Shown: positions 35,660-44,805 of the stretch, piece after piece
Numbering within the stretch: position 1 is the stretch's first letter
Layout of the letters: each line of letters opens with the position of its first letter
Assembly: GCA_947253885.1 (NCBI GenBank)
Contig: CAMYAO010000004.1
Coordinates: 1 to 64,000 of the forward strand
Direction: 5' to 3'
Length of the DNA stretch: 64,000 nt
From: an uncultured Clostridium sp.
Lineage (GTDB): Bacteria; Bacillota; Clostridia; Lachnospirales; Lachnospiraceae
Made by a program: the position numbers and the translations under genes
Notes under the pieces: model-generated
Databases searched by the model: none
Seen by the model: the letters and a program-made list of their open reading frames with translations, nothing else
Told to the model about the DNA's origin: nothing

Positions 35660-36550
35660 ATGAAAATAGCACTCATCTGCTTTACTTCAAACGGAGCGAA
35701 AATAGCAAAAAAAATTGTTCAGACCGGTACAACGGAGGAAGAAGCAGCTGTTTACAGAAAAAGCTCTTTTGTATCGGATTCTGATATGATTATTGTAAAT
35801 CAGTCGTTGTCGGATTGGTGCCGATCGCTTTGGGCAGAGGTGGACGGTTTTATTTTTATCAGTTCCACAGGGATTGCAGTCCGTGCAATTTCCGGATTAC
35901 CGGTTGACAAGTTTTATGATCCGTTTATATTGGTAATAGATGATACGGGGAGGTTCTGCATCTCTTTATTATCAGGACATACGGGGGGAGCCAATCAATT
36001 TGCCGGAGAGATTGCAGACAGAATCGGAGCAATACCGGTCATAACGACAAGTACCGATCGCAATCAGGTATTTTCCATTGATGTGTTTGCAAAGGCGGAG
36101 GGATTGCAGATTCCGAACAGAATGGTTGCAAAAGAAATCTCCGCACGGCTTCTGCATAAAATGCCGGTGGTTACAATAGGGATAGGTTGTAAAAAAGGCG
36201 TTTCCTCTGAAACAATCGAATATCGTATCAGAGAAGATTTAAAAAGACTGAAAGTACCGTTTGAGTCTATTAAAGAACTGGCATCTATCGACAGAAAGAA
36301 ATCCGAGAAGGGATTGCAGATGTTCTGCAGTCAATACCAGATCCCTTTTTGTACCTATACTGCTGAAGAACTGCTTCAGGTAAAGGGGGTATTTACAGGG
36401 AGCAGGTTTGTAGAGTCTGTGGTATCTGTAGATAATGTGTGTGAAAGAAGTGCTGTTTTAGCGAGTAAAAATGGAATATTAATTCAGAAAAAAACAACAG
36501 GAAGCGGTGTCACGGTAGCGGTGGCAATCGGATTGGAAATGGATAAATAA
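35660..36550 (+). CDS. cbiG: cobalt-precorrin-5A hydrolase CbiG
   Basis: 296 residues. It opens the delta-lactone of cobalt-precorrin-5A and releases acetaldehyde. The N-terminal domain has DGFIFISSTGIAVRAI and LLSGHTGGANQFAGEIA. The C-terminal domain has TIGIGCKKGVSSETIEYRI and a final ASKNGILIQKKTTGSGVTVA. The start is immediately after the cbiF stop, with AAAGGAAGG as ribosome site. Confidence 0.94.
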   Translation: MKIALICFTSNGAKIAKKIVQTGTTEEEAAVYRKSSFVSDSDMIIVNQSLSDWCRSLWAEVDGFIFISSTGIAVRAISGLPVDKFYDPFILVIDDTGRFCISLLSGHTGGANQFAGEIADRIGAIPVITTSTDRNQVFSIDVFAKAEGLQIPNRMVAKEISARLLHKMPVVTIGIGCKKGVSSETIEYRIREDLKRLKVPFESIKELASIDRKKSEKGLQMFCSQYQIPFCTYTAEELLQVKGVFTGSRFVESVVSVDNVCERSAVLASKNGILIQKKTTGSGVTVAVAIGLEMDK

Positions 36551-37279
36551 ATGAAAAAGTTATATGCAGTCGGAATCGGACCAGGATCTTATAAACAACT
36601 GACACTGGAAGCAGTATCCGTTTTACAGAGTTGTTCGGTAATCATCGGATATACCGTATATGTAGATCTGATAAAAGAGTATTTTCCGGATAAAGAATTT
36701 ATTACAACGCCGATGAAACGGGAAGTGGAACGTTGTCGTATCGCATTCGACAAAGCAACGGAATATGATAAAGCGGCTATGATCTGCTCGGGGGATGCAG
36801 GTGTATACGGAATGGCAGGATTGCTTTATGAAATCGGGGAGGAATACCCGGAGGTTATGATAGAAGTGATACCGGGAGTTACAGCTGCTTTGTCGGGGGC
36901 TGCCGTAATAGGAGCACCTCTTATACATGATTTTTGTTTTATCAGTTTGAGTGATCTGCTGACCCCTTGGGAAAAGATTGAAAAGAGGCTTTTGGCGGCA
37001 GCAGAATCAGATCTGGTTGTATGCCTGTATAATCCGGGCAGTAAAAAAAGAAAAGATTATCTTCAAAAGGCGTGTGATCTGTTGTTATCTTATAAACCTG
37101 CAGACACTGTTTGCGGATTGGTCAAAAACATCGATCGGATCGGACAGACAGATAAGATCATGACCTTGCAGGAATTGAGAACAGCAGAGGCGGATATGTT
37201 TACAACGGTATTTATAGGAAACAGAGAAACGAAAAGGATCGGGAATAAGATGGTGACTCCGAGAGGATATCAGTTATGA
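36551..37279 (+). CDS. cbiH: cobalt-precorrin-3B C17-methyltransferase
   Basis: 242 residues. It methylates C17 with ring contraction. AVGIGPGSYKQLTLEAV is the SAM-site start. GYTVYVDLIK, ICSGDAGVYGMAGLLYEIG and VIPGVTAALSGAAVIGAPL are CbiH/CobJ hallmarks, and LYNPGSKKR follows. It abuts cbiG, and its last four bases overlap the CbiJ-CbiE-CbiT fusion gene. Confidence 0.95.
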   Translation: MKKLYAVGIGPGSYKQLTLEAVSVLQSCSVIIGYTVYVDLIKEYFPDKEFITTPMKREVERCRIAFDKATEYDKAAMICSGDAGVYGMAGLLYEIGEEYPEVMIEVIPGVTAALSGAAVIGAPLIHDFCFISLSDLLTPWEKIEKRLLAAAESDLVVCLYNPGSKKRKDYLQKACDLLLSYKPADTVCGLVKNIDRIGQTDKIMTLQELRTAEADMFTTVFIGNRETKRIGNKMVTPRGYQL

Positions 37280-39255
37280 CAGAGGTAATATTGTTTGCTG
37301 GAACAACGGAAGGAAGGCATCTGGCAGAATATCTGGACAGATGTGGAAAGAAAACATTTGTTTGTGTGGCAACAGAATACGGAGAAGCATTGTTGCAGCA
37401 AAGTGAAAATATAGTGATTTCAAAAAATAGACTGGATCAAAGTCAAATGGAAGAATTATTTTCTGAACAAAAGCCGAAGCTTGTAATAGATGCGACCCAT
37501 CCCTATGCTGTGGAGGTGACGGAGAATATCAAGGCTGCCTGTATGGCAAAGGAACTTCACTATTTGCGAATACTGCGGGAGTCCGAAGAAATCGGTTCGG
37601 ATGCGGTGTATGTAGATTCAGTTCGGGAAGCGGTAAACTATTTAAAACAGACAACCGGAACTGTACTGGTTACAACCGGAAGTAAGAATCTAGACGATTA
37701 TTGTCAGATTCAGGATTATCGGAATCGTCTGTTTATCAGGGTGCTTCCGAGTATAAAAGTAATTGAGGATTGTGAACGACTGGGGTGGAAAGGACAGAAT
37801 CTGATCTGCATGCAGGGACCGTTTTCAGTAGATTTGAATGTCGCTTTATTAAAACAGATTAATGCCTCTTATCTAATTACAAAGGAATCCGGTTCTGCGG
37901 GAGGATTTGCAGAAAAATACAAGGCAGCCAGATTGGCAAATGCAACTCTGATTGTAATAGGGCGCCCGGAAAAGGAAACAGGAAGTTCAGTTGCTCAGGC
38001 AAAACAGATAATTCGGGAGATACTGGGAAATACTGCGAAAAAGAAAAGACAGAAGATTTATGCAATCGGGATAGGACCAGGAGCAAAAGAAACTCTGACA
38101 CTTGAAGCAGATGCTGTTTTAAAGAAGGCGGATCTGATTATAGGTGCAGGCAGAATGTTGCAGTCTGTTTTAGAACCTCATCAAAAGGGAGTGACTCTAT
38201 ACAAGGCGGAAGAGATTGCACAATATATTCAGGATCATACCGAGTATGATACTGTCGCAATTGCATATTCAGGAGATATCGGATTTTGTTCCGGAGCCAG
38301 ACAGTTATCAAAGTATCTTCCGGATGTTCACTATATTTCTGGGATTTCTTCTGTAATGTATTTTGCCGCAAAATTAAAAGTACCTTGGGAGAATGCGGTA
38401 TTTCTGTCCCTGCACGGAAAATCCTGTAATATAATAGGGGCATTAAAAGAAACAGGACGTGTATTCTGTCTGATCGGAACAACAACAACTGTTTCGGAGA
38501 TATGTAAAAGGCTGGTGTTCTATCATATGGATTCCGTAACGGTGGCGGTAGGAGAGCGCTTATCATATTTTGATGAAAGGATACGAAAGGGAAAGCCAGA
38601 GGATTTTATTGATGAGGAAACACAGACGCTGTCTGTATTGTATCTGGAGTTTGCAGAAGAGAAATCATATCCGATTTTATCCCGGGTAGAAGACCGCCAT
38701 TTTTTAAGAGGGCAGGTACCGATGACAAAAGAGGAAATACGGACGCTGTCTGTTTCAAAACTTTCTTTGAAAAGAGACAGTATCGTATATGATATCGGAG
38801 CCGGAACCGGGTCCGTTTCCGTACAGATGGCGTTACAGTGCATTCACGGACAAATCTATGCAATCGAACAGAAGAAACAGGCGGCAGCTCTTGTTTTAAA
38901 GAATAAACAAAGGTTTCAGACAGAGAATCTGATTGTTATAGAGGGAAGTGCTCCGGATTCGTTAGAAACGTTGCCTGTACCGACCCACGCTTTTATCGGA
39001 GGAACCTCCGGCAGTCTCAAAGAAATCTTACAGGTGTTATTGCAAAAAAATCCCGAAATCAGGATAGTAATCACTGCGATTACATTAGAGACGATGGCAC
39101 AGACGATTGAGATCATAAGGCAGCTGCCGATTACAGAAGAGGTGATTCAGGTCAGTGTGTCCAGAGCAAGATCGGTCGGGATGTATCATATGATGACAGG
39201 AGAAAATCCTGTTTATATTATAACTTGTCAGGGAGTTAAAAATGAAAACATCTAG
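37276..39255 (+). CDS. cbiJET: trifunctional fusion: precorrin-6A reductase (CbiJ), C5-methyltransferase (CbiE) and C15-methyltransferase/decarboxylase (CbiT)
   Basis: 659 residues, three pathway enzymes in one chain. CbiJ, about 1-250: ILFAGTTEGRHLAEYL, DATHPYAVEVTENI, LVTTGSKNLDDY, ITKESGSAGGFAEK. CbiE, about 258-460: IYAIGIGPGAKETLTLEADA, YSGDIGFCSGARQL, FLSLHGK. CbiT, about 470-655: FLRGQVPMTKEEIR, the SAM motif YDIGAGTGSVSVQMAL, and FIGGTSGSLKEIL. The linker near 251-258 is short and Lys-rich. CbiE-CbiT fusions (CobL) are common; having CbiJ in front is less so. The frame is continuous, so this is not two genes joined by error. Confidence 0.95.
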   Translation: MTEVILFAGTTEGRHLAEYLDRCGKKTFVCVATEYGEALLQQSENIVISKNRLDQSQMEELFSEQKPKLVIDATHPYAVEVTENIKAACMAKELHYLRILRESEEIGSDAVYVDSVREAVNYLKQTTGTVLVTTGSKNLDDYCQIQDYRNRLFIRVLPSIKVIEDCERLGWKGQNLICMQGPFSVDLNVALLKQINASYLITKESGSAGGFAEKYKAARLANATLIVIGRPEKETGSSVAQAKQIIREILGNTAKKKRQKIYAIGIGPGAKETLTLEADAVLKKADLIIGAGRMLQSVLEPHQKGVTLYKAEEIAQYIQDHTEYDTVAIAYSGDIGFCSGARQLSKYLPDVHYISGISSVMYFAAKLKVPWENAVFLSLHGKSCNIIGALKETGRVFCLIGTTTTVSEICKRLVFYHMDSVTVAVGERLSYFDERIRKGKPEDFIDEETQTLSVLYLEFAEEKSYPILSRVEDRHFLRGQVPMTKEEIRTLSVSKLSLKRDSIVYDIGAGTGSVSVQMALQCIHGQIYAIEQKKQAAALVLKNKQRFQTENLIVIEGSAPDSLETLPVPTHAFIGGTSGSLKEILQVLLQKNPEIRIVITAITLETMAQTIEIIRQLPITEEVIQVSVSRARSVGMYHMMTGENPVYIITCQGVKNENI

Positions 39256-40612
39256 AATTGTTCTTACTGCAGTCTCAAGCGGTTGCGGAAAAACTCTGAT
39301 TACATGTGGATTACTGTATGCACTGCGAAAGAGGGGGTATCACACCGCTTCTTTTAAATGCGGTCCCGATTATATCGACCCTTTGTTCCATCAGGAGGTA
39401 CTGGGAGAAAAAAGTACCAATCTGGACAGTTTTTTTCTTGAGGAAGATATGCTGAGGATGCTTTTGCTCAAGCGAATGAAAGGAAAAGATATCGGAATTA
39501 TAGAAGGAGTTATGGGATATTATGACGGAGTGGCAGGAACTACTTTGAGAGCTTCCGCATTCGATATCAGTAGAAAGACAAAGACCCCGTCTGTATTAAT
39601 TGTAGATTGCAGAGGCAAAAGCTTATCTGTCGTAGCCGAGATATCGGGATTTTTGTCGTTTCAAAAAGATTCCAATATTAAGGGGGTATTTTTAAATCGG
39701 ATTTCTCCGATGCTGTACCCGAGAATAAAAAAAGAGATTGAAGACAGGTTGTCTGTATCGGTGATCGGATATTTGCCGGTTATGGAGGAAGGTGTATTTC
39801 ACAGCCGTCATCTCGGTCTGTTGCTTCCTAAAGAGATTACGGATTTTCAAAAGCAGATCGGGCAGATAGGTGCACAATTGGAGAAGACCCTTGATTGGAA
39901 GAGCCTGTTTGAACTTGCAGATCAGGCAGAGCCCCTTGCCATACGGGAGAAGTTGACAGTTCCGCATCTGCCAGCAACAAGGATTGCGGTGGCAAAAGAT
40001 GAGGCTTTTTGTTTTCAATATCCGGAAAATCTGGAATTGCTCAGAGCAATGGGAGCGGAGCCGGTAGAATTTTCTCCTTTAAGAGATAAGGAATTGCCGC
40101 ATAATATTGCCGGACTCGTCTTGTGCGGAGGATATCCGGAACTTTATGCGAAGCAGTTATCCGAGAATCAATCTATGAGAACTTCTATAAAAGAGGCACT
40201 AGAGAAAAAACTTCCCGTCATGGCGGAATGCGGAGGTTTTATGTTTCTACATCAGGAAATGGAAGGAATGGACGGGCACTGTTATCCGATGGTCGGTTTT
40301 ATAGAAGGATCGGTAATGCGTACCGACCGTTTACAGCGTTTCGGATATATTCAATCTTCCGGATCGGCGTTCGGTTACCCGATTCAGGATATAAGAGGGC
40401 ATGAGTTTCATTATTTTGATTCTACGAATAACGGCAGTGCATGGGAGATAAAAAAGCCGGAGAGTGAACGATGCTGGAGAGCAATGATCATTACCGATAC
40501 AATGTTTGTCGGATTTCCGCATTTTTATTATCTGTCAAATCCGAAATTGGCAGAAGGATTTTTAAGAGCAGCAGGAGTATTTCATGAAAAACTACAAAGT
40601 GCAGACCATTGA
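39242..40612 (+). CDS. cbiA: cobyrinate a,c-diamide synthase
   Basis: 456 residues. An ATP- and glutamine-dependent amidase for side chains a and c. The N-terminal DTBS-like ATPase domain has SSGCGKTLITCGLL, SFKCGPDYIDPLFH and IIEGVMGYYDGVAG. The C-terminal glutaminase domain has LVLCGGYPELYAKQL, the nucleophile Cys in MAECGGFMFL, and the acid/His end region EFHYF. It overlaps the fusion gene by 14 bases and cobT by 29. Confidence 0.95.
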   Translation: MKTSRIVLTAVSSGCGKTLITCGLLYALRKRGYHTASFKCGPDYIDPLFHQEVLGEKSTNLDSFFLEEDMLRMLLLKRMKGKDIGIIEGVMGYYDGVAGTTLRASAFDISRKTKTPSVLIVDCRGKSLSVVAEISGFLSFQKDSNIKGVFLNRISPMLYPRIKKEIEDRLSVSVIGYLPVMEEGVFHSRHLGLLLPKEITDFQKQIGQIGAQLEKTLDWKSLFELADQAEPLAIREKLTVPHLPATRIAVAKDEAFCFQYPENLELLRAMGAEPVEFSPLRDKELPHNIAGLVLCGGYPELYAKQLSENQSMRTSIKEALEKKLPVMAECGGFMFLHQEMEGMDGHCYPMVGFIEGSVMRTDRLQRFGYIQSSGSAFGYPIQDIRGHEFHYFDSTNNGSAWEIKKPESERCWRAMIITDTMFVGFPHFYYLSNPKLAEGFLRAAGVFHEKLQSADH

Positions 40613-41618
40613 TTTACAGGCAATGCAGGCCTGTAAAAATCGATGGGATAAAATTGCCAAACCTTTAAACGGAATGGGAAAGCTGGAGGAAATAATACAG
40701 AAAATAGCCGGAATAACAGGTTCTGATCATATCAGTCTCTCGAAAAAAGCGGTTGTTATAATGTGTGCAGATAACGGGATTGTAGAAGAAGGCGTTACTC
40801 AGACCGGTCAGGATATTACCAGAATTGTCTCCGAAAATTTTTTAAAGGGAGAGGCGACGGTAAGTATTATGGCGGGGATGGCAAAGGCGGATATTATCCC
40901 TGTTGATATCGGAATTGCAACGGAAACAAAGCTGGAAAACAAAAAGATTGCTTATGGAACAAAAAACTTTTTAAAACAGCCGGCGATGACGGAAGAGGAA
41001 GCAAATCGGGCAATAGATACCGGAGTGAAGCTGGTCGGGCAACTGGTTCAAAAGGGATATCAGATTCTTGCAACCGGAGAGATGGGAATAGGAAATACGA
41101 CGACTAGCTCTGCTATAGCATCGGTATTATTGGATCGACCTGTAGAAGAGATGACAGGACCGGGAGCGGGTCTGTCTCGTCAGGGGATCAGCAGAAAAAT
41201 TCAGGTGATTCAACAGGCGATTGAAAAATATGAACTGATTGGAAAGAATCCGTTGGAGGTTTTAGCAACTGTTGGAGGATTTGATATTGCCGGATTATGC
41301 GGAGTCTTTATCGGAGGTTCCGTTTATCGTGTACCGATTGTGATAGACGGTTTTATTTCTGCGACAGCGGCATTAGTTGCCGCCAAATTATACCCGGAGA
41401 CTTTGGATTTTATGATTGCCTCTCATCGATCAAAAGAACCGGCGGTATCGGAAATCTTAAATTATCTGGGGCTTTCTCCGATTTTGGATGGGAATCTGTG
41501 TCTGGGAGAAGGAACCGGGGCAGTGACATTATTTCCGTTGCTGGATATGGCATGGGAAGTCTACCGGAGAATGGGAACTTTTTCAGAATATGAAATAGAG
41601 GCATATCGTCCGTTATAG
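40584..41618 (+). CDS. cobT: nicotinate-nucleotide-dimethylbenzimidazole phosphoribosyltransferase
   Basis: 344 residues. It activates the lower-ligand base to its alpha-riboside phosphate. KPLNGMGKLEEI, MCADNGIVEEGVTQTGQDIT, TGEMGIGNTTTSSA, GPGAGLSRQGI and the catalytic Glu in LGEGTGAV are all visible. The ATG lies inside the end of cbiA, after CAGGAG. No lower-ligand synthesis gene (bza or bluB) is in the window, so the base may be made elsewhere or taken up. Confidence 0.96.
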   Translation: MKNYKVQTIDLQAMQACKNRWDKIAKPLNGMGKLEEIIQKIAGITGSDHISLSKKAVVIMCADNGIVEEGVTQTGQDITRIVSENFLKGEATVSIMAGMAKADIIPVDIGIATETKLENKKIAYGTKNFLKQPAMTEEEANRAIDTGVKLVGQLVQKGYQILATGEMGIGNTTTSSAIASVLLDRPVEEMTGPGAGLSRQGISRKIQVIQQAIEKYELIGKNPLEVLATVGGFDIAGLCGVFIGGSVYRVPIVIDGFISATAALVAAKLYPETLDFMIASHRSKEPAVSEILNYLGLSPILDGNLCLGEGTGAVTLFPLLDMAWEVYRRMGTFSEYEIEAYRPL

Positions 41619-41626
41619 GAGGGAAT

Positions 41627-42160
41627 ATGATTGCAGTAATTACCGGAGGAAGTGGAAGCGGAAAATCTCAATATGCGGAACAGTTCCTTCAGAAGTTTCC
41701 ACAGCCCTATATTTATCTTGCAACAATGCACGGTCAGGGGACAGAAGCAAGGGAACGTATCTGTCGGCACAGGAAACAACGTGAGGGAAAAGGGTTTGTT
41801 ACAATAGAGAAAGGGACACATCTGGAGGAGCTTGTATGGAAGGATCGACCGACTGTTTTACTGGAGTGTATTTCTAATTTAGTGGCAAATGAGATGTTTG
41901 ACGGGGACAGAAATCTGCAGCAGACGGAGGAGCATATTCGTATGGAACTGCAGTATATGATGAATATCTCAGAGCACATTGTATTTGTGACGAACGAGGT
42001 TTTTTCCGACACTCTTCTTTATGATGAAATGACGATAGAGTACCTTCAGTTGCTTGGAAGGATCAATCAATGGCTGGCTCAAAAGGCAGATATTGTAGAA
42101 GAGGTTGTATATGGGATTACGTTACAGATAAAAGGAGGAAGATGTGAGACAGTTAAGTAA
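41627..42160 (+). CDS. cobU: adenosylcobinamide kinase / adenosylcobinamide-phosphate guanylyltransferase
   Basis: 177 residues, full length. It phosphorylates adenosylcobinamide and then activates it with GTP. P-loop VITGGSGSGKSQYAEQ at the start; ATMHGQGTEARERICRHR with the His that carries GMP; LLECISNLVANEMF; and VTNEVFSDTL. It starts 8 bases after cobT and overlaps cobS by 17. Confidence 0.93.
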   Translation: MIAVITGGSGSGKSQYAEQFLQKFPQPYIYLATMHGQGTEARERICRHRKQREGKGFVTIEKGTHLEELVWKDRPTVLLECISNLVANEMFDGDRNLQQTEEHIRMELQYMMNISEHIVFVTNEVFSDTLLYDEMTIEYLQLLGRINQWLAQKADIVEEVVYGITLQIKGGRCETVK

Positions 42161-42914
42161 CAGTGCTAAAATAGCATTTTCAATGTATTCCAGAATACCG
42201 ATGCCGAAAGCGGACTGGGAAAAAGATCGAATGAAATATATTATGTGTTTTTTTCCGTTGGTTGGAGTGGTAATAGGAATACTGGAATATATTTGGATAT
42301 GGATAGCAGTGTACGTTATAAAACTCCCATCAGGAATTACGGCGGCAATTTTTACAATGTTGCCGGTTTGGATCACAGGCGGAATTCATCTGGACGGAAT
42401 GATGGATACTGCTGATGCTCTGGGTTCTTGCCGAAGCATGGAAGAGAGACGTCATATCTTAAAGGATACTCATTGCGGAGCATTTGCCGTTTTGAGCTGT
42501 ATCAGCTTCTTTTTGCTATATGCCGGGTTTGCGATTGCGTTGAGTCGATCCTCTGTTTTATCTGTCGGAATCGGATTTGTTTTATCCAGAACCCTATCGG
42601 CTTTGTCGGTACTGACTTTTCCGAAGATCGGCAGTTCCGGTCTTGTAGCAATGTTTTCCGAAGAAAGTGATAAGAAAAGAAATATCCGGATTATAAGATG
42701 TTATTTAGCGGTGGAGACGATACTTTTGATCTGTATAGGCAGGCTGACAGGAATTGGTGTATTAATGTCTGCGATTGGGGTATTTGGATATTACAGAATC
42801 ATGTCAAAAAAGCAGTTCGGGGGAATTAACGGAGATTTGGCAGGTTATTTTCTACAGATTTGTGAACTGGTAATATTGATGGCGACAGTGATAATTTCAA
42901 TGTTGCCGTTATAG
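42144..42914 (+). CDS. cobS: adenosylcobinamide-GDP ribazoletransferase (cobalamin synthase)
   Basis: 256 residues, an integral membrane enzyme with about six helices. It joins the lower ligand to adenosylcobinamide-GDP. Motifs: FSMYSRIPMP at the N-terminus, WITGGIHLDGMMDTADALGS with metal-binding acids, and LKDTHCGAFAVLS. The GTG start follows AAAGGAGG, inside cobU. Confidence 0.94.
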   Translation: MRQLSNSAKIAFSMYSRIPMPKADWEKDRMKYIMCFFPLVGVVIGILEYIWIWIAVYVIKLPSGITAAIFTMLPVWITGGIHLDGMMDTADALGSCRSMEERRHILKDTHCGAFAVLSCISFFLLYAGFAIALSRSSVLSVGIGFVLSRTLSALSVLTFPKIGSSGLVAMFSEESDKKRNIRIIRCYLAVETILLICIGRLTGIGVLMSAIGVFGYYRIMSKKQFGGINGDLAGYFLQICELVILMATVIISMLPL

Positions 42915-42926
42915 GGGGGAGAATAG

Positions 42927-43295
42927 ATGATTTTGATAGTCGGAGGAGCCTTTCAGGGAAAAACAGCTTATGCAAAGGAAAGGTTTCCGCATATAGATTT
43001 TTTAGACGGAGCGGAGTGTGATCTGAATTCTGTCTTTGGAGCAACAGGAATCATACATTTTGAGCTGTTTGTAAAGAGGTGGATCGAGCAAACGGAAGAG
43101 GATCTTGCAGAACAGCTGTATAAAAAGAATCCGTCAGTTATAATTGTAACAACGGAGATCGGATACGGGATTGTTCCTGCGGATCGGATGCAAAGAAACT
43201 ACAGGGAGTCAGTCGGGCGAATTTGTACAAAGCTTGCAGGATATGCGACAGAAGTTTACAGAGTTCGTTTAGGAATCGGAGAACAGATAAAATGA
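42927..43295 (+). CDS. short CobU-like P-loop protein, role unknown
   Basis: 122 residues. The start ILIVGGAFQGKTAYAKE is a P-loop of the CobU type. The later TTEIGYGIVPADRMQRNYRE matches the CobU segment NEVGxGIVPxxxxxRxYRD, followed by VGRICTKLAGYATEVYRV. The central part with the guanylylated His and the HRxxR motif is missing, so it cannot do the whole CobU reaction. It lies between cobS and cobC, 12 bases after cobS, and shares four bases with cobC. It may keep kinase activity only or act in salvage. A full cobU is already present at 41627. Confidence 0.8.
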   Translation: MILIVGGAFQGKTAYAKERFPHIDFLDGAECDLNSVFGATGIIHFELFVKRWIEQTEEDLAEQLYKKNPSVIIVTTEIGYGIVPADRMQRNYRESVGRICTKLAGYATEVYRVRLGIGEQIK

Positions 43296-43978
43296 TGGAA
43301 GTGGTGTTGATCCGTCACGGAATGACAAATGGAAATTTAGAAAAGAGATATATCGGCGGGAGAACAGATGAACCGCTTTGTACAACAGGAAGAGAGCGGT
43401 TGTGTCATCACTCGTATCCGGAGGTAGATGCGGTAATCGTAAGTCCGATGCTTCGATGTATAGAAACTGCGTCACTTATTTATCCGGACTACAGGGTGAT
43501 AGAGGAGGAGAAATTTCGTGAGTGTGATTTCGGAGCGTTTGAAGGCTTCACGGCGAAGGAACTGGAACAGGATCCAAGGTATCAGGAGTGGATTAACAGT
43601 ATGGGAACCGCAGCTTTTCCGGGTGGAGAGGATCCGGAGAAATTTCAACAGCGTTGCAGGACCGGTTTTTTAGAAGTGTTGGAGTTTTCCAGACGACTAG
43701 GATTTTATAAAGTAGCAATAATATGCCACGGTGGGACTATTATGTCTGTGATGAGTAGTTTTGCAAAACCGAAAAAAGATTATTTTGATTTTCAAGTAAA
43801 GAATGGAGAGGGTTATGTTTTGTCTGTTGATCAGAATACATTTAATAGCAGTCATACTCGGATTTCTTATCGATCTGATCATTGGAGATCCTCAGAATCC
43901 GTATCATCCGATTCGACTGATGGGGAAGATAATTGCAGGGTTGGAACCAATTTTAAGAAATTGTTTTCCGAAGACTGA
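43292..43978 (+). CDS. cobC: alpha-ribazole phosphatase (histidine phosphatase family)
   Basis: 228 residues. It removes the 5'-phosphate from alpha-ribazole phosphate or cobalamin phosphate. The phosphohistidine motif LIRHGMTNGN is near the start, SPMLRCIETA, CDFGAFEGFTAKEL, and the second His in IICHGGTIMSV. The normal domain ends near residue 175 (GEGYVLSVD). A Ser/Asp-rich tail of about 50 residues follows, read in a frame that overlaps the start of cbiB. The start at 43292 or 43295 cannot be separated. Confidence 0.92.
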   Translation: MMEVVLIRHGMTNGNLEKRYIGGRTDEPLCTTGRERLCHHSYPEVDAVIVSPMLRCIETASLIYPDYRVIEEEKFRECDFGAFEGFTAKELEQDPRYQEWINSMGTAAFPGGEDPEKFQQRCRTGFLEVLEFSRRLGFYKVAIICHGGTIMSVMSSFAKPKKDYFDFQVKNGEGYVLSVDQNTFNSSHTRISYRSDHWRSSESVSSDSTDGEDNCRVGTNFKKLFSED

Positions 43979-44804
43979 AAGGGGAGAGCGAAATGCCGGA
44001 ATATTGCTTGTTGTACTTGTACTTATTATAACCGGTGGGATTAGCCTGCTTTTGTTGTCGATTTCTTTTTATTTTCATTTATATGCGGGACTTGTGGTAG
44101 AAACCGTCATCTGTTATCAGATGTTTGCAACAAGATCTTTGAAATCGGAAAGTATGAAGGTATTTGCCGCACTGAAATCGGGAGATATCAAAAAAAGTCA
44201 GGCGGCAGTTTCCATGATAGTCGGCAGAGATACGAAACATCTGGGGGAAATCGGAATTACAAAAGCAACAGTGGAAACGATTGCGGAAAATACCTCGGAC
44301 GGTGTGATTGCACCTATGTTCTATATGATTCTGTTTGGAGGAGTCGGTGGGGTGATCTACAAAGTGATCAATACAATGGATTCCATGATCGGTTACCGCA
44401 ACGCAGCCTATCAGTATTTCGGCACCGCGGCAGCAAGGCTGGACGATGCGGTCAACTGGATTCCTGCCAGGCTTTCTGCGTGGCTGATGATTACAGCAAC
44501 TTTGTTTTCTTCTTTTTCTACCGGAGATGCAATCAGGATTTTCTTCAGAGATCGTTATAAACATAAAAGTCCGAATTCAGCACAGACGGAGGCAGTGATG
44601 GCGGGGGCACTCGGAATTGAACTGGCCGGTCCGGCCAGCTATTTCGGTGAGGTGATTCAAAAGCCTGTAATCGGAGAGAAGCAACGTAAGATTGAAATAT
44701 ACGATATTAAACGCGCCAATCGTTTATTATATCGAACCGCCTTTACAGGAATGATCCTGTTCTCAATTATAAAAGCGGGATTGGTAATTCAGATAGGAGT
44801 TTGA
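43815..44804 (+). CDS. cbiB: adenosylcobinamide-phosphate synthase CbiB
   Basis: About 329 residues with several membrane helices. It attaches aminopropanol phosphate to adenosylcobyric acid. GFLIDLIIGDPQNPYHPIRLMG is the hallmark N-terminus (given here as two parts: GFLIDLIIGDP and HPIRLMG). VGRDTKHLGEIG, ETIAENTSDGVIAPMFY, NTMDSMIGYRN and NWIPARLSA follow. The start is the ATG at 43815 (or 43803), within cobC, because the first helix is needed for the fold. Confidence 0.93.
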   Translation: MFCLLIRIHLIAVILGFLIDLIIGDPQNPYHPIRLMGKIIAGLEPILRNCFPKTERGERNAGILLVVLVLIITGGISLLLLSISFYFHLYAGLVVETVICYQMFATRSLKSESMKVFAALKSGDIKKSQAAVSMIVGRDTKHLGEIGITKATVETIAENTSDGVIAPMFYMILFGGVGGVIYKVINTMDSMIGYRNAAYQYFGTAAARLDDAVNWIPARLSAWLMITATLFSSFSTGDAIRIFFRDRYKHKSPNSAQTEAVMAGALGIELAGPASYFGEVIQKPVIGEKQRKIEIYDIKRANRLLYRTAFTGMILFSIIKAGLVIQIGV

Positions 44805-44805
44805 G

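Noticed and set aside
43292..43978. cobC tail as a sequencing frameshift rather than a true overlap
   Set aside because: No nearby alternative frame gives a more family-like CobC ending before cbiB, and cbiB is intact, so no error is required. Kept as an overlap, but read evidence would settle it.
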